NCBI GenBank assembly: GCA_020639135.1
Contig: JACKHE010000002.1
Coordinates: 496,001 to 560,000 of the forward strand
Direction: 5' to 3'
DNA length: 64,000 nt
Source: Phycisphaeraceae bacterium
Lineage (GTDB): Bacteria > Planctomycetota > Phycisphaerae > Phycisphaerales > UBA1924
Positions 9,831-18,769 of the stretch are shown here, one piece after another. A program made the position numbers and the translations under genes. Position 1 is the first letter of the stretch; each line of letters begins with the position of its first letter. The notes under the pieces are model-generated. The model worked only from the letters and a program-made list of their open reading frames with translations, did not search any database and had not been told where the DNA came from.

Positions 9831-11327
9831 ATGTTCGAGCGGTTGTCAGAAGGATTCTCCAGCGCCCTGCGCAAGATCTCCGGCCAGGGCCGGATCAGCG
9901 ACTCGAACATCGCCGAGGCGGTCGAGGAAGTCCGCGCGGCGCTGCTCGAGGCGGACGTCCACTTCGACGCGGTCAACGAGTTCTGCGCCGAGGTGACCGA
10001 GGCCGCACGCGGGCGCGAGGTCACCAGGAGCCTCAAGCCCGGGCAGGAGTTCATCGGGATCGTCCACCAGGAGCTCGTCGCGATGATGAGCCCCCCGCTG
10101 GGCGCCGAGCCCGGGGTTCTCCGCATCAGCCCCGGCCCCACCATCGTCATGATGTGCGGCCTCCAGGGCAGCGGGAAGACGACCACCTGCGGCAAGCTGG
10201 CGGGCTACCTCAAGAAGTCGGGCCGTTCGTGCATGCTCGTCGCGGCGGACCTCCAGCGCCCGGCGGCGATCGAGCAGCTCCGCGTTGTGTGCGAGCAGGT
10301 CGAGCGGGAGCTGCCCGGCGGCGCGACGGTGAGCTTCTACAGCGAGCCCGACAAGGCCGCGGCGTACGGCGAAGCGGTCGGCGTTGCCGTCGATGTGTGC
10401 AAACGCGCCGTCGCCGAGGCGAAGCGCCAGGGCGTGGATACGGTCATCCTCGACACCGCCGGGCGCCTGCACGTCGATGACGACCTGATGCGCGAGCTGG
10501 CGCAGGTCAACTCGACGCTCCAGCCCCACCAGATCTTCCTCGTCGTCGATTCGATGGTCGGCCAGGACGCCGTGCTCAGCGCCAGGGCCTTCCACGAGCG
10601 GCTGGCGGTTGACGGCGTGATCCTGACCAAGTTCGACAGCGACACGCGCGGCGGCGCGGCGCTGTCGGTTCGCCGGGTGACCGGGGCGCCGATCAAGTTC
10701 ATGGGCGTCGGCGAGAAGCTGGACCAGCTGGAGGAGTTCCACGCCGACCGCGTCGCGGGGCGGATCCTGGGGATGGGCGACGTGGTGTCGCTCGTCGAGA
10801 AGGCGCAGGAGCAGGTCTCCGAGGAGGAGGCGCTGCGCATCCAGGAGAAGATGGCCAGGGGCGAGTTCACGATGGACGACTTCCTTGGCCAGATGAAGAG
10901 CCTGCGGAAGATGGGCCCGCTCAAACAGATCATGGGGATGCTCCCCGGCGTGGGCTCGGCGCTCAAGGACCTGCCCATCGACGACGGTCACTTCGACAAG
11001 ATCGAGGCGATCATCAACTCGATGACGCGGCAGGAACGCGCCGACGTCAAGATGTTCAACAACTCCCGCCGAAAGCGCGTCGCCGAGGGCGCTGGCGTCA
11101 ACCAGCAGGACGTCGGGCGCCTCGTCAAGCAGTTCGAGGGCGTCAGCAAAATGACAAAGCAACTCGCCGGCATGGGCGCCATGGGCAAGATGAAGGCGAT
11201 GCGGCAGCTCCAGTCGCAGGCCGCGACGATGCAGGGCGGCGGCATGGGCCCGATGGGCTTCCGCGCCAAGGGCAGCACGAAGTCCCTCAGCCCCAAGGCG
11301 CAGTTCAAGAAACGCAAGAAACGCTGA
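9831..11327 (+). CDS. ffh: Signal recognition particle protein Ffh (SRP54)
   Basis: This 498-aa SRP GTPase binds 4.5S/6S RNA and signal sequences and delivers ribosomes to FtsY. The ATG at 9831 is preferred to a GTG 12 nt upstream because GGAGGGTGG (9815-9823) is a strong Shine-Dalgarno at proper distance. The N domain covers residues 1-90. In the G domain the P-loop GLQGSGKTTTCGKLA lies at about 109-123, DTAGR near 207 and TKFDSDTRGGAAL near 267. The Met-rich M domain (about 330-470) includes GMLPGVGSALK and GMGAMGKMKAMRQLQ. The tail ends in a Lys/Arg cluster. Length and motifs are standard. Confidence 0.97.
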   Translation: MFERLSEGFSSALRKISGQGRISDSNIAEAVEEVRAALLEADVHFDAVNEFCAEVTEAARGREVTRSLKPGQEFIGIVHQELVAMMSPPLGAEPGVLRISPGPTIVMMCGLQGSGKTTTCGKLAGYLKKSGRSCMLVAADLQRPAAIEQLRVVCEQVERELPGGATVSFYSEPDKAAAYGEAVGVAVDVCKRAVAEAKRQGVDTVILDTAGRLHVDDDLMRELAQVNSTLQPHQIFLVVDSMVGQDAVLSARAFHERLAVDGVILTKFDSDTRGGAALSVRRVTGAPIKFMGVGEKLDQLEEFHADRVAGRILGMGDVVSLVEKAQEQVSEEEALRIQEKMARGEFTMDDFLGQMKSLRKMGPLKQIMGMLPGVGSALKDLPIDDGHFDKIEAIINSMTRQERADVKMFNNSRRKRVAEGAGVNQQDVGRLVKQFEGVSKMTKQLAGMGAMGKMKAMRQLQSQAATMQGGGMGPMGFRAKGSTKSLSPKAQFKKRKKR

Positions 11328-11330
11328 GCG

Positions 11331-13172
11331 TCAGTCGCCGGCGCCCCGGCGGTCGATGTCCGCCCAGAGGAACGGAGCGCCGTACTCGCCCTCGGCGACC
11401 TCCTGGACATATCGAACCGTGACATGCACCACGCGCCGCTCCGGCGGGTGCGTCCGGTCCCAGCGCTCGGCGAAGTGCTCGGCCCAGGGGCCCCAGCGCA
11501 TCGCGGTCGCCTTGTTCTGCGAGCCCGCGTAGCTCTGGGTCAGTTTCATCCACCGCATCGAACCGTAACGCCGTGAGACCATCGTCGGCTTGTCCCACCG
11601 CACCGGCTCGCCGGTCAGCAGGTCAACCTCCGAACCGTCGGCGAGCCGTGCCGGCAGGACGACCCAGCCGTCCAGCGCGTTGACGGAGGTGAACATCGCC
11701 CAGTACGGATCGAGCTGGAGCATCCGCGCGGGCATCGTGACCACGCCCGGCGTCATTGCCCGGAACAGCGGGAAGACCGTCCGCACATTGAGCAGGAACA
11801 CGTACAGGATCACCCAGAACGCGATGACGCTCCCGGCGAGCGTCGGCCGCAGCCGCACCGGCCTCCACCGCAGCCACACGATCATCCAGCCGCACAGGTC
11901 CCGGTGGTTGGCGATCCACTTGTAGAGCCGATCCCCCACGGCCCGGACGATCGGGAGCGACATGATCACGCCCGGGATCCACGTGATCGGCCCACGACGC
12001 AGCGTGAACGCCAGGGCCTCCCATCTGTGGTGATGCCGCCCGGCGTGATCGATGACGATCCAGGAGTTCTCCCGGCGCATTTCCTCGAGCATCGCCGGGT
12101 CGTCCTGCGCCCGGCGGACAACCGTGCGGGGCAGCATTGCCGCCGTCCTGACGATCGCGAGCATCTTCCTGCAGAACCCGCAGTCGGCGTCGTAGTGGCA
12201 CTGGATGTTCCGACCCGGACCGCCCAGCGTGAGCGTGCCGACCCGGTCCCAGAAGCACGCCGGCAGGAAGACGATCCACCCGGCGAAGGCCTGCCACTGG
12301 AAGATGCCGAAGTGGAAGCTCAGCGCGAAGCCGATGTGCAGCGTGAGGAACAGGACGAACGCCAGGAGCCGCCCGGCGCAGATCCTCCTCGGCAGGAACA
12401 CGAGGAAGGGCCCGAACAGCTCGAGCAAGAGCGAGCCGTACGCGAAGATGGGCAGCGCCGAATCGAACTGCCGCAACCAGACCCCGAAGGAATCGACGAC
12501 CCAGTCGCGATGAAGAGCGTTCTCGACCGCGGTCCCGTCGATCCACATCGTCGAGTGCAGCTTCATCCCCGCGGCGAACCAGTAGGTGAAGAGCACCTGG
12601 AGCAGGATCGCCGCCGACGCGACGCTGCAGTGCTCGTTCGGGGGGTCCTCATCCCGCGGGTCCGTGGCCGCGTCCAGGGAGCACCTCGCGCCGATGGGCA
12701 GGAACATCGACCAGAAGAGCAGGAACATGACCGCCGCGTCGCCCGCGGTGTAGAGGCCCGGGTTGCGCTTGAGCAGGCTCGCGCCCAGCCCATAGCAGGC
12801 CAGCGCCATCAGCCGCGAGCGGAACCCGACGAGCAGACCCAACGCCAGCAGCGCGTGCACGATGAACAGCGCCGCGGTCAGCGCCGGGCGCCCACCCGCC
12901 CAGTAGTGCAGCGAGAGGTACGTCCCGGCGCCGTACTGCTCGACCAGGAACGCCCCGGTGGTGACCCCCTGGTCGGTATAGTGCGCGACGAGATCCCGCG
13001 AGCGGATGAGCAGGTCGCACAGGATGAGCACGCCGAGCCCGATGCGCATCGCCGCCAGCGACCGGAGGTCCACAGCGAAGTAGGGCCGGAGCGTGCGCAC
13101 GATCCCCGGCCAGGCGGGCCCGGCCTCGGGCGATCGCGGGTTGTCTTGCGGGAACTCCCCCATGGGCTCCAT
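11331..13172 (-). CDS. HTTM-domain membrane protein fused to a DCC (DUF393) thiol domain
   Basis: The 613-aa product starts with an HTTM domain, the four-helix membrane module shared with vitamin K-dependent gamma-carboxylase: SLAAMRIGLGVLILCDLLIRS opens it and several spans follow up to about residue 310. A DUF393 domain then begins with HYDADCGFC (about 325-333), whose CxxC is the expected redox or binding pair, and runs through VVRRAQDDP and WEALAFTLRR. One more membrane span and a soluble tail follow. Family knowledge links DUF393 to thiol oxidoreductase-like roles; the combined function is unknown. The start is uncertain: TTG 13199, ATG 13172 or ATG 13163 are all in frame. Confidence 0.82.
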   Translation of the reverse strand: MEPMGEFPQDNPRSPEAGPAWPGIVRTLRPYFAVDLRSLAAMRIGLGVLILCDLLIRSRDLVAHYTDQGVTTGAFLVEQYGAGTYLSLHYWAGGRPALTAALFIVHALLALGLLVGFRSRLMALACYGLGASLLKRNPGLYTAGDAAVMFLLFWSMFLPIGARCSLDAATDPRDEDPPNEHCSVASAAILLQVLFTYWFAAGMKLHSTMWIDGTAVENALHRDWVVDSFGVWLRQFDSALPIFAYGSLLLELFGPFLVFLPRRICAGRLLAFVLFLTLHIGFALSFHFGIFQWQAFAGWIVFLPACFWDRVGTLTLGGPGRNIQCHYDADCGFCRKMLAIVRTAAMLPRTVVRRAQDDPAMLEEMRRENSWIVIDHAGRHHHRWEALAFTLRRGPITWIPGVIMSLPIVRAVGDRLYKWIANHRDLCGWMIVWLRWRPVRLRPTLAGSVIAFWVILYVFLLNVRTVFPLFRAMTPGVVTMPARMLQLDPYWAMFTSVNALDGWVVLPARLADGSEVDLLTGEPVRWDKPTMVSRRYGSMRWMKLTQSYAGSQNKATAMRWGPWAEHFAERWDRTHPPERRVVHVTVRYVQEVAEGEYGAPFLWADIDRRGAGD

Positions 13173-13228
13173 CGTGACGCGGGCGCCGTGTCCGAACAAC
13201 CGGAAGCGCTCTAAATCGCGCCGGAAAC

Positions 13229-14563
13229 TCAGCCGCCCCGGTCCGGAGCGGCGTCCGAAGCGCTCAGCGGCAGCGGATCAACGCTCCGGCCCTCCGTCCA
13301 GGCCTGGAACCTGGGCCAATAGACCTCGACGATCAGGATCTTCAGGCAGGCTGCGATGGGGATCGCCAGCAGCATCCCGAAGACGCCCAGGATCGCGCCG
13401 CCGGCGATGGTCGAGAACAGGATCGTGGGGGTGTCCATGCCGGTGCCCTTGCCCTGGATCTTCGGCGTCAGGACGTAGTCATCGAGCGCCTGGAGGCCGA
13501 AGTACACGACCACCGGCGCCCCGACGACCCACCACCACTGGGTCTGCCACGCGACGCCGCTGGGTTCGAGCAGGAGCAGGAGGACGCTGATCGGGATGCC
13601 GATGAGCGCCAGGTAGGGCACGATGCTCAGGAAACCGACGATCGGCCCCAGGATCATCGGGGCCGGCACTCCGATGATCCAGTAGGCGATGGTGAAGAGC
13701 ACCGACTGGATGATCGCGATCACAAGCCGCCCCCGGATGAACGACGCGATCACGCGGTCCATCTTGCCGAGCAGCTCGAGCGTGCGGTCCCGGTTTCGGT
13801 CGGGGATGAGGCTCCTCCAGAAGCCCTTGAGACGCCCGTACCCGGTGGAGCAGAAGAAGAAAAAGAACGCGGTCAGGAAGGCGGTGAAGAGCAGGAACCC
13901 GGCGGAAGTCACGAGCCGGATCGCCATCGTCACCGCGTTGAATCCCTCCGACACGAGCCGCCTGCCGAGCTCGCCCCGGTTGGTTTCCAGGTACGACGCC
14001 ACCGACGAGACCACGCTGCTCAGCAGCGCGCCGTTGGCGTCGCCCGCCGGAACGTCATCCGTTGCCTCCGGGGCCGCGGCCTGCCGGGCGCGGTAGTCGC
14101 GCACCGATTCGCTCACCCAGCGCCAGGCGTCCGAGGGGAGCTCCGCTTCCAGCTGCTCGAATCGCTCGGGCGTCGTGGCGGTAATCGCGCTGTTGAGCCG
14201 GGAGACGTTCGATGCGAAGCGTTCGGAGTAGTCCAACCCCTGCCCCAGCGCGAAGATCATCGAGAGCGTCAGCGGCGCCACCACGATGAAGACCACGCTG
14301 GCGATCACCGCCACGACGGCGCCCTCGCGGCTGAGCCACCGGATCCTCGTCAGCCGGCTGATCACCGGCTCGAACAGGTACGCCAGCACCATCGCCAGCC
14401 CCAGCGGCACCGTCACCACGCTCATCCTCGCGCCGAGCATCACCAGCGCGATCACCCCGGCCACCAGAAGGCAGTCGCGGACCGGCTGGATCTGCCACAG
14501 GCGCCGGTCGGCCCAGTGCGGCGATGACTGCCTATCGGGTTTCAGGGGATCGCCTGGCGCCAT
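13229..14563 (-). CDS. AI-2E-family transporter-like membrane protein
   Basis: This 444-aa integral membrane protein has about eight hydrophobic spans and a soluble loop of about 100 residues after the third span. Conserved family segments are visible: FFCSTGYGRLKGFWRSLIPDR, ...VPYLALIGIP and LTPKIQGKGTGMDTPTIL. The family (PF01594) was named for TqsA, proposed to export the signal AI-2, but other members are Na+/H+ antiporters, so no substrate is assigned. The N-terminus is cytoplasmic and polar. A TACGCT hexamer lies 9 nt before the ATG. Confidence 0.88.
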   Translation of the reverse strand: MAPGDPLKPDRQSSPHWADRRLWQIQPVRDCLLVAGVIALVMLGARMSVVTVPLGLAMVLAYLFEPVISRLTRIRWLSREGAVVAVIASVVFIVVAPLTLSMIFALGQGLDYSERFASNVSRLNSAITATTPERFEQLEAELPSDAWRWVSESVRDYRARQAAAPEATDDVPAGDANGALLSSVVSSVASYLETNRGELGRRLVSEGFNAVTMAIRLVTSAGFLLFTAFLTAFFFFFCSTGYGRLKGFWRSLIPDRNRDRTLELLGKMDRVIASFIRGRLVIAIIQSVLFTIAYWIIGVPAPMILGPIVGFLSIVPYLALIGIPISVLLLLLEPSGVAWQTQWWWVVGAPVVVYFGLQALDDYVLTPKIQGKGTGMDTPTILFSTIAGGAILGVFGMLLAIPIAACLKILIVEVYWPRFQAWTEGRSVDPLPLSASDAAPDRGG

Positions 14564-14572
14564 GCGGGGACA

Positions 14573-14578
14573 AGCGTA
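14573..14578 (-). promoter_or_regulatory. Candidate leaderless promoter (TACGCT) for the AI-2E-family gene
   Basis: On the minus strand GGTACGCTTG ends so that 9 nt separate TACGCT from the ATG at 14563. It shows the same geometry as the proS, coaB and map candidates, and no Shine-Dalgarno is visible. Confidence 0.35.
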
Positions 14579-14657
14579 CCTCGGCGACCACAGCGGCGCC
14601 CGTCCGACTCAACCGCCGGTCAGACATCACATCGGATTCAGGGGGGTATCGGGAGAA

Positions 14658-15161
14658 TCAGCCAACGCCGACGCTGTCGCCGTCGAAGGCCTCGTCGAAG
14701 CGATACACGCAGTGGAAATCCGCCGCGGAGTCGTCATCGCTGGCGCGCATCAGCCCGGCGTCAACCATAGCGAAAACGATCTCGCCGAAGTCCTCGGTTT
14801 TGTGGATCCCCCAACGATCGAGGACGGTCCTGGCGAGCATGCCGTACTGGTCGAGCGCGAAATCCCGAAGACCGATGCACAACTCCCGCCCGGAGACGTG
14901 CCGGCTGGGCGACTCGAAGAACTCCTCGTGACGCTCCAGGGTCTCGACGGTGTACCGCAACCCCTCCTGCACGAAGGCGAAGGCGTCGATGGGGTAGTCG
15001 GAGGTGTTCGACAGCGATTCGCACAGGTCGAGCGGATCGACGCAGGGCTGCCCGTCGAACGGCTGTGGTGTCGAGGCTGCATCGGCCACGGGGGGTGACT
15101 CCACACGTTGGTCGCCCGGAACGGAACGCCGGACGCGGTTCTCTACAAACATCTTATCCAT
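14658..15161 (-). CDS. Minf_1886-family conserved protein
   Basis: The 167-aa soluble protein contains the conserved segment YPIDAFAFVQEGLRYTVE, then HVSGRELCIGLRDFALDQYG, WGIHKTEDFGEIVFAMVDA and a C-terminal YRFDEAFD. These are the hallmarks of the uncharacterised Minf_1886 family found mainly in Planctomycetota and Verrucomicrobiota. The first 45 residues are variable and look disordered. The molecular function is not known for the family. It lies alone between two minus-strand genes; no coupling is evident. Confidence 0.8.
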   Translation of the reverse strand: MDKMFVENRVRRSVPGDQRVESPPVADAASTPQPFDGQPCVDPLDLCESLSNTSDYPIDAFAFVQEGLRYTVETLERHEEFFESPSRHVSGRELCIGLRDFALDQYGMLARTVLDRWGIHKTEDFGEIVFAMVDAGLMRASDDDSAADFHCVYRFDEAFDGDSVGVG

Positions 15162-15183
15162 CGGCGCGGGTCGGAATCACGCT

Positions 15184-15813
15184 TCAATTCCGACTGACGT
15201 GTCGGCTGCCTTCCAGGCGCCAGCGCAGCGGCATTTCCGCCCACTCCTGCGCGTACCCAACGCCGATCCTCGGCGTGTTGACGAGCCGGCGCCGCCCCTG
15301 TGTGTTCGGGTGATGTTCGACTGACAACCCGGCGCCATCCACGAGGTCCGAGCCCGACAGGGATCGATCGATCGCCAGCGCCTGACACAACTTTGCGGGC
15401 CCCGAGCACAGATCGGTCATCTTCATCTCCGCAGCCCGATCGCGACCCCGCCCCCGATTGGCCCGCATGGTGTCGAGCCCCTCGATCGGATCGAGCGCGC
15501 GCAGCAGCACCGCAACCGGCTCGTCCTGCGCCCCGCACACGACGTTCATGCAGTGGTGCATGCCGTAGGTGAAATACACATACGCCGTCCCGGGAGGGCC
15601 GTACATCGGCTCGGTCCTCGCGGTCCGACGCCCGCCGTAGCTGTGCGCCGCCTTGTCGGGCACACCCAGGTACGCCTCCGTCTCGACGATGATCCCCGCG
15701 AGCCGCTCGCCGGACGCGACGGTGCGCACGAGCACCGCCCCGATCAGACGCTGCGCCAGCGTGACCGGGTCCGCGGCGAACTCCGCTCGTGTCCACCGTG
15801 CGCCGTCGCTCAT
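15184..15813 (-). CDS. DNA-3-methyladenine glycosylase (AAG/Mpg family)
   Basis: The 209-aa enzyme matches the monofunctional alkyladenine DNA glycosylase family, which starts base-excision repair by releasing alkylated or deaminated purines. Key segments: LAQRLIGAVLVRT near residue 20, the catalytic region GIIVETEAYLGVPDKAAHSYGG near 40-60 (the Glu is the expected general base), MYGPPGTAYVYFTYGMHHCMN near 70-90 and LCSGPAKLCQAL near 135. Length agrees with bacterial members (about 190-210 aa). Its ATG overlaps the stop of the upstream amidohydrolase by 4 bp (ATGA), so the two are probably translated together, though no functional link is obvious. Confidence 0.93.
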   Translation of the reverse strand: MSDGARWTRAEFAADPVTLAQRLIGAVLVRTVASGERLAGIIVETEAYLGVPDKAAHSYGGRRTARTEPMYGPPGTAYVYFTYGMHHCMNVVCGAQDEPVAVLLRALDPIEGLDTMRANRGRGRDRAAEMKMTDLCSGPAKLCQALAIDRSLSGSDLVDGAGLSVEHHPNTQGRRRLVNTPRIGVGYAQEWAEMPLRWRLEGSRHVSRN

Positions 15814-17180
15814 GCCCGCACCGGTGGCGCCGGGTCGGCGTCGAAGGCGGCCATCACCATGCGGGGATCGCCCGATGACCGCGCCACAGCCTCGGCGAGC
15901 CCGGCGCTCTCGGGCGCCCCGTCGATCTCGACCGCGAGGATCGCCCGCGTTGCCCCGGGGGAGAGCGTGAACAGCCCCGGCGCCATCCCCAGCGCCAGCG
16001 CGGCGTTGGTCGTCGCCATCGACAGCAGCCGCCTCGGCGAGACGCGCCCCCCGCTGTCGCCGTCACGCTCGTACAGGAACCGGATCTCGTCGAGCGTGCT
16101 GATCGCCGGCGCCCCCCCACCGCAACGCGCCGGCAGGTTGACGACCGAATCCGTCCCGAGCACGACGTTGATCCCGCGCTGGAGCATCTCAGCGTACCGG
16201 TGCGGCCCGAACCGGCGCTCGGCGCCGAAGTACGATGACGACCGTGGGCAGTACGCGACGGACACCGGCGCTTGCGCCAGCGTGTCGAGATCCTCGTCGC
16301 TGACATCGTTGCAGTGCACGATTAGGACCGGCGCCCGGCCCGCCGCGGCGGCGACATCATCACGCACAGTCGAGAAGAAATGCGAGATGGGCGTCCGGCC
16401 CTGGCCGACCTCGTGGAGGATCGTTTCGTCCCAAAGCCCCATCGACGAGAGCAGCTCCCGGAAGAGCCCGCTTCCGCTGCCGATGAATGCGCGCTCGGGA
16501 TCGGATTCGGCCAGGTGCGTCGCCACGGGAGATCCGGTCGATCGTGCGAGTTTGAGGATCGCCCGATACAGGCCGGTCCCGACGGTGTACGGCGCGTGTG
16601 GTGAGATCCCCGCCCTGACCCCGCCGGCATCGGGAACGAGGCCATCGAGAACCCGCCCGATACGCCGCGCGGACTCTTCCTGCCGGGCGCCGATGCCGAA
16701 CGCCTCGATGTAGGACACGCCGATCAGCGGAGATTCACGCAGGGTCTCGCACGGGATGGTGGACCAGACGCCGCTGATGTCCCCCACCGCGACCACGCCT
16801 CCCTGAAGCGACAGTTCGACGCCGAGGCTGACGGAATCCTCGACTGCCTCCTCCGTCGTCGCCCGCTCGCAGAGGATCATCGCGAGCCAGTCTCCGAACC
16901 GTCCCCGAACAGGGTCGTAGGGTTGCGGCCCGATGTGGGAGAGATCGAGGTGGGTATGCGTGTTGACGAGCCCGGGGATCAGCGCGACATCGCCAAGGTC
17001 GAGCCGCCGTGCCTGATTCGCCAGCGGGTGCGATTCCACCGCCCCGGGGCTCCCCGCGGCGAGGATGCACAGGGAATCCCCGGCGTGTTCGGCCAGCACC
17101 GCCCCCGGGGCCTCGCACACACCCTCGGCGTCCAGGACGCCGGCGGCCTGGAAAAGTCGGATGTCCCGGGGCTGATCCAT
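15810..17180 (-). CDS. Amidohydrolase-family metal-dependent deaminase
   Basis: This 456-aa TIM-barrel hydrolase starts at ATG 17180, behind GAGGAG; a longer frame to 17315 adds only an Arg-rich leader and is rejected. Metal ligands expected for the SAH/chlorohydrolase branch are visible: NTHTHLDLSH (HxH), PVATHLAES, LIVHCNDVS and VVLGTDSVVN. The region FFSTVRDDVAAAAGRAPVLIVHCN is typical of nucleoside- or aminofutalosine-type deaminases. Candidate substrates are therefore S-adenosylhomocysteine, methylthioadenosine or aminofutalosine, but the sequence does not decide. It overlaps the glycosylase gene downstream by 4 bp. Confidence 0.82.
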   Translation of the reverse strand: MDQPRDIRLFQAAGVLDAEGVCEAPGAVLAEHAGDSLCILAAGSPGAVESHPLANQARRLDLGDVALIPGLVNTHTHLDLSHIGPQPYDPVRGRFGDWLAMILCERATTEEAVEDSVSLGVELSLQGGVVAVGDISGVWSTIPCETLRESPLIGVSYIEAFGIGARQEESARRIGRVLDGLVPDAGGVRAGISPHAPYTVGTGLYRAILKLARSTGSPVATHLAESDPERAFIGSGSGLFRELLSSMGLWDETILHEVGQGRTPISHFFSTVRDDVAAAAGRAPVLIVHCNDVSDEDLDTLAQAPVSVAYCPRSSSYFGAERRFGPHRYAEMLQRGINVVLGTDSVVNLPARCGGGAPAISTLDEIRFLYERDGDSGGRVSPRRLLSMATTNAALALGMAPGLFTLSPGATRAILAVEIDGAPESAGLAEAVARSSGDPRMVMAAFDADPAPPVRA

Positions 17181-17203
17181 CAAGCGGCTCCTCTCGATCC
17201 CCG

Positions 17204-17209
17204 ATAATA
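17204..17209 (-). promoter_or_regulatory. Candidate -10 element (TATTAT) for the amidohydrolase operon
   Basis: On the minus strand TATTAT lies 23 nt upstream of the amidohydrolase ATG, leaving room for a short leader with the GAGGAG ribosome site. It sits in the 160-bp gap shared with the divergent OmpA-like gene. Confidence 0.45.
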
Positions 17210-17224
17210 CTGGGCCTGATCGTG

Positions 17225-17230
17225 TATTCT
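17225..17230 (+). promoter_or_regulatory. Candidate -10 element (TATTCT) for the OmpA-like lipoprotein gene
   Basis: GTGTATTCT in the divergent gap reads toward the lipoprotein gene, about 110 nt from its ATG. The same TATTCT hexamer precedes the rhodanese gene at 18303. No -35 is evident. Confidence 0.3.
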
Positions 17231-17339
17231 TGCACCACACCGCACGCGGCGATGGACGCCGCCGGCGCGACCTGCGCCGAACCCGGCGACGGCGCCACCA
17301 ACGCCGGGCACGCATCGGAACAATCCCGGAAGGAGCCTC

Positions 17340-18224
17340 ATGATGTCATCGACCCGAACCAACCGCACCCAGACCCGCGCGCGACGCGCGCTGGCCTTCG
17401 CCCTGATCGCCGCGCCGGCGCTCGGCCTCTTCGGCTGCGCCTCGCAGGGCGAGCTCGACCGCCGCGACACCGCGATCCGCAGCGTCGAGGAGCGCAACGT
17501 CGCGCTCCAGCAGGACATCAAGGCCAAGGACGCGATCATCGCCCAGCTGCGTTCGCGCGTCAGCGCCAGCGACGAATCCATGAGCGATCTCCGCAGCCGC
17601 AACGCCGAGCTCCAGTCGCAGCTGCTGACCTCCGAGGAGGACCTCCGCAACTTCGGGCAGCGCCTCGGGCAGGTCGCCTCGATGATCGACCCCACCACCG
17701 AGCGCGCCCTGCGGCGCCTCGCGCAGAACAACTCCGAGATCTTCGGCTACGACGCCAACCGCGGCATGGTCCAGCTCAAGAGCGACCTCACCTTCGCCTC
17801 CGGCTCCGCCGAGCTGACCGCCTCCGCCAGGTCCGGACTGCAGCAGCTCGCGCAGATCCTCACCGGCGCCGACGCCAGCAACTACGACCTCATGATCGTC
17901 GGACACACCGACAACGTCCCCATCTCCAACCCCGCCACGCGCAAGTCGCACCCGACCAACATGCACCTGGCAGCGCACCGCGCCATCTCCGTGCAGGAGG
18001 CCCTCGCCTCCTTCGGGATGTCCCCCACGCGCATGGAGATCGCCGGCTGGGGCGAGTACCGCCCTGTCGTCGCCAACCCCGCCAAGGGCGGCGCCGCGGC
18101 CAACCGCCGCGTCGAGATCTTCCTCCGCCCATCGACCATGGGCGCCTACTCCGCCACCGGCGAGCCCATGAACGTCAAGCCCAAGTCGCAGCAGACGAAC
18201 GCCGACGATTTCCCCATGAAGTGA
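17340..18224 (+). CDS. OmpA/Pal-like peptidoglycan-binding lipoprotein
   Basis: This 294-aa product has a lipoprotein signal ending in the lipobox L-F-G-C (Cys-33), a predicted coiled coil at about 40-110 (heptad-rich, RSVEERNVALQQDIKAKD...), and an OmpA-like domain at about 135-265. The domain contains TFASGSAEL, MIVGHTDNVPIS, the ISVQEALASFGM helix and the closing ANRRVEIFL that contacts peptidoglycan. It should tether a membrane to the cell wall. The Shine-Dalgarno GGAAGGAG at 17329-17336 supports the ATG at 17340, with a second ATG at 17343. A strong terminator follows. Confidence 0.9.
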   Translation: MMSSTRTNRTQTRARRALAFALIAAPALGLFGCASQGELDRRDTAIRSVEERNVALQQDIKAKDAIIAQLRSRVSASDESMSDLRSRNAELQSQLLTSEEDLRNFGQRLGQVASMIDPTTERALRRLAQNNSEIFGYDANRGMVQLKSDLTFASGSAELTASARSGLQQLAQILTGADASNYDLMIVGHTDNVPISNPATRKSHPTNMHLAAHRAISVQEALASFGMSPTRMEIAGWGEYRPVVANPAKGGAAANRRVEIFLRPSTMGAYSATGEPMNVKPKSQQTNADDFPMK

Positions 18225-18253
18225 CCGCCCTGCGGGGCGCCAGTGATTTCCCG

Positions 18254-18283
18254 AGCCCGGGCGCACCGTTGCCCGGGCTTTTT
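18254..18283 (+). terminator. Rho-independent terminator after the OmpA-like gene
   Basis: AGCCCGGGC (18254-18262) pairs perfectly with GCCCGGGCT (18271-18279) around an 8-nt loop and is followed by a run of five T. It separates the lipoprotein gene from the rhodanese gene 45 bp downstream. Confidence 0.9.
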
Positions 18284-18302
18284 CGTGCGCCGCGGATCGT
18301 GG

Positions 18303-18308
18303 TATTCT
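18303..18308 (+). promoter_or_regulatory. Candidate -10 element (TATTCT) and ribosome site for the rhodanese gene
   Basis: GGTATTCT lies directly after the terminator and 20 nt before the TTG start at 18329. GGAGG at 18316-18320 is 8 nt from that TTG. The pair explains how the gene is expressed independently of its upstream neighbour. Confidence 0.45.
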
Positions 18309-18328
18309 CCGTCCCGGAGGAACACCAG

Positions 18329-18739
18329 TTGATCAGGACCTTCCAGGCGACGCCGGAGAACTCCCCCGAGCTCGACGAGCACGGCATGCCCATCGGCAGG
18401 CGGTGCAACGAGGACTGGGAGATCTCCCCGCGTCAGACAAAGCGGCTCCTCGACGCCGGCGAGATCGTGCTGATCGACTGCCGGCGCGACGAGGAACACG
18501 ACGCCGTCCGGATCGACGGCGCCGAGCTCTTCCCCCTCGACGACCTCGGGTCGATGCTCGACGAGCTCGAGGCGCACCGGGGGCGGCGGATCGTGATCCA
18601 CTGCCACAGCGGTGTGCGCTCGCTCAAGGCCGCGGCCTTTCTGCGGGCGCAGGGCTTCGAGGACGCGCGGTCGATGGCCGGGGGCATCGACCTGTGGTCC
18701 GTCGCGGTGGACCCGGGCGTGCTCCGCTACACCAAGTGA
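18329..18739 (+). CDS. Single-domain rhodanese-like protein (TTG start)
   Basis: The 136-aa protein has the rhodanese fold: a helix PRQTKRLLDAGEIVLIDCRRDEE, then AELFPLDDL, and the active loop HCHSGVRS with Cys-92 and the CX4R pattern. Such domains transfer sulfur via a Cys persulfide. No signal peptide is present, so it should be cytoplasmic. The start is TTG 18329 because GGAGG precedes it at ideal spacing and the upstream frame runs through a terminator; an ATG 60 nt later would clip the N-terminal segment. The sulfur donor and acceptor are unknown. Confidence 0.85.
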   Translation: MIRTFQATPENSPELDEHGMPIGRRCNEDWEISPRQTKRLLDAGEIVLIDCRRDEEHDAVRIDGAELFPLDDLGSMLDELEAHRGRRIVIHCHSGVRSLKAAAFLRAQGFEDARSMAGGIDLWSVAVDPGVLRYTK

Positions 18740-18769
18740 ACCGCGACCGGGCAGCGCCCCGCACGGCGA

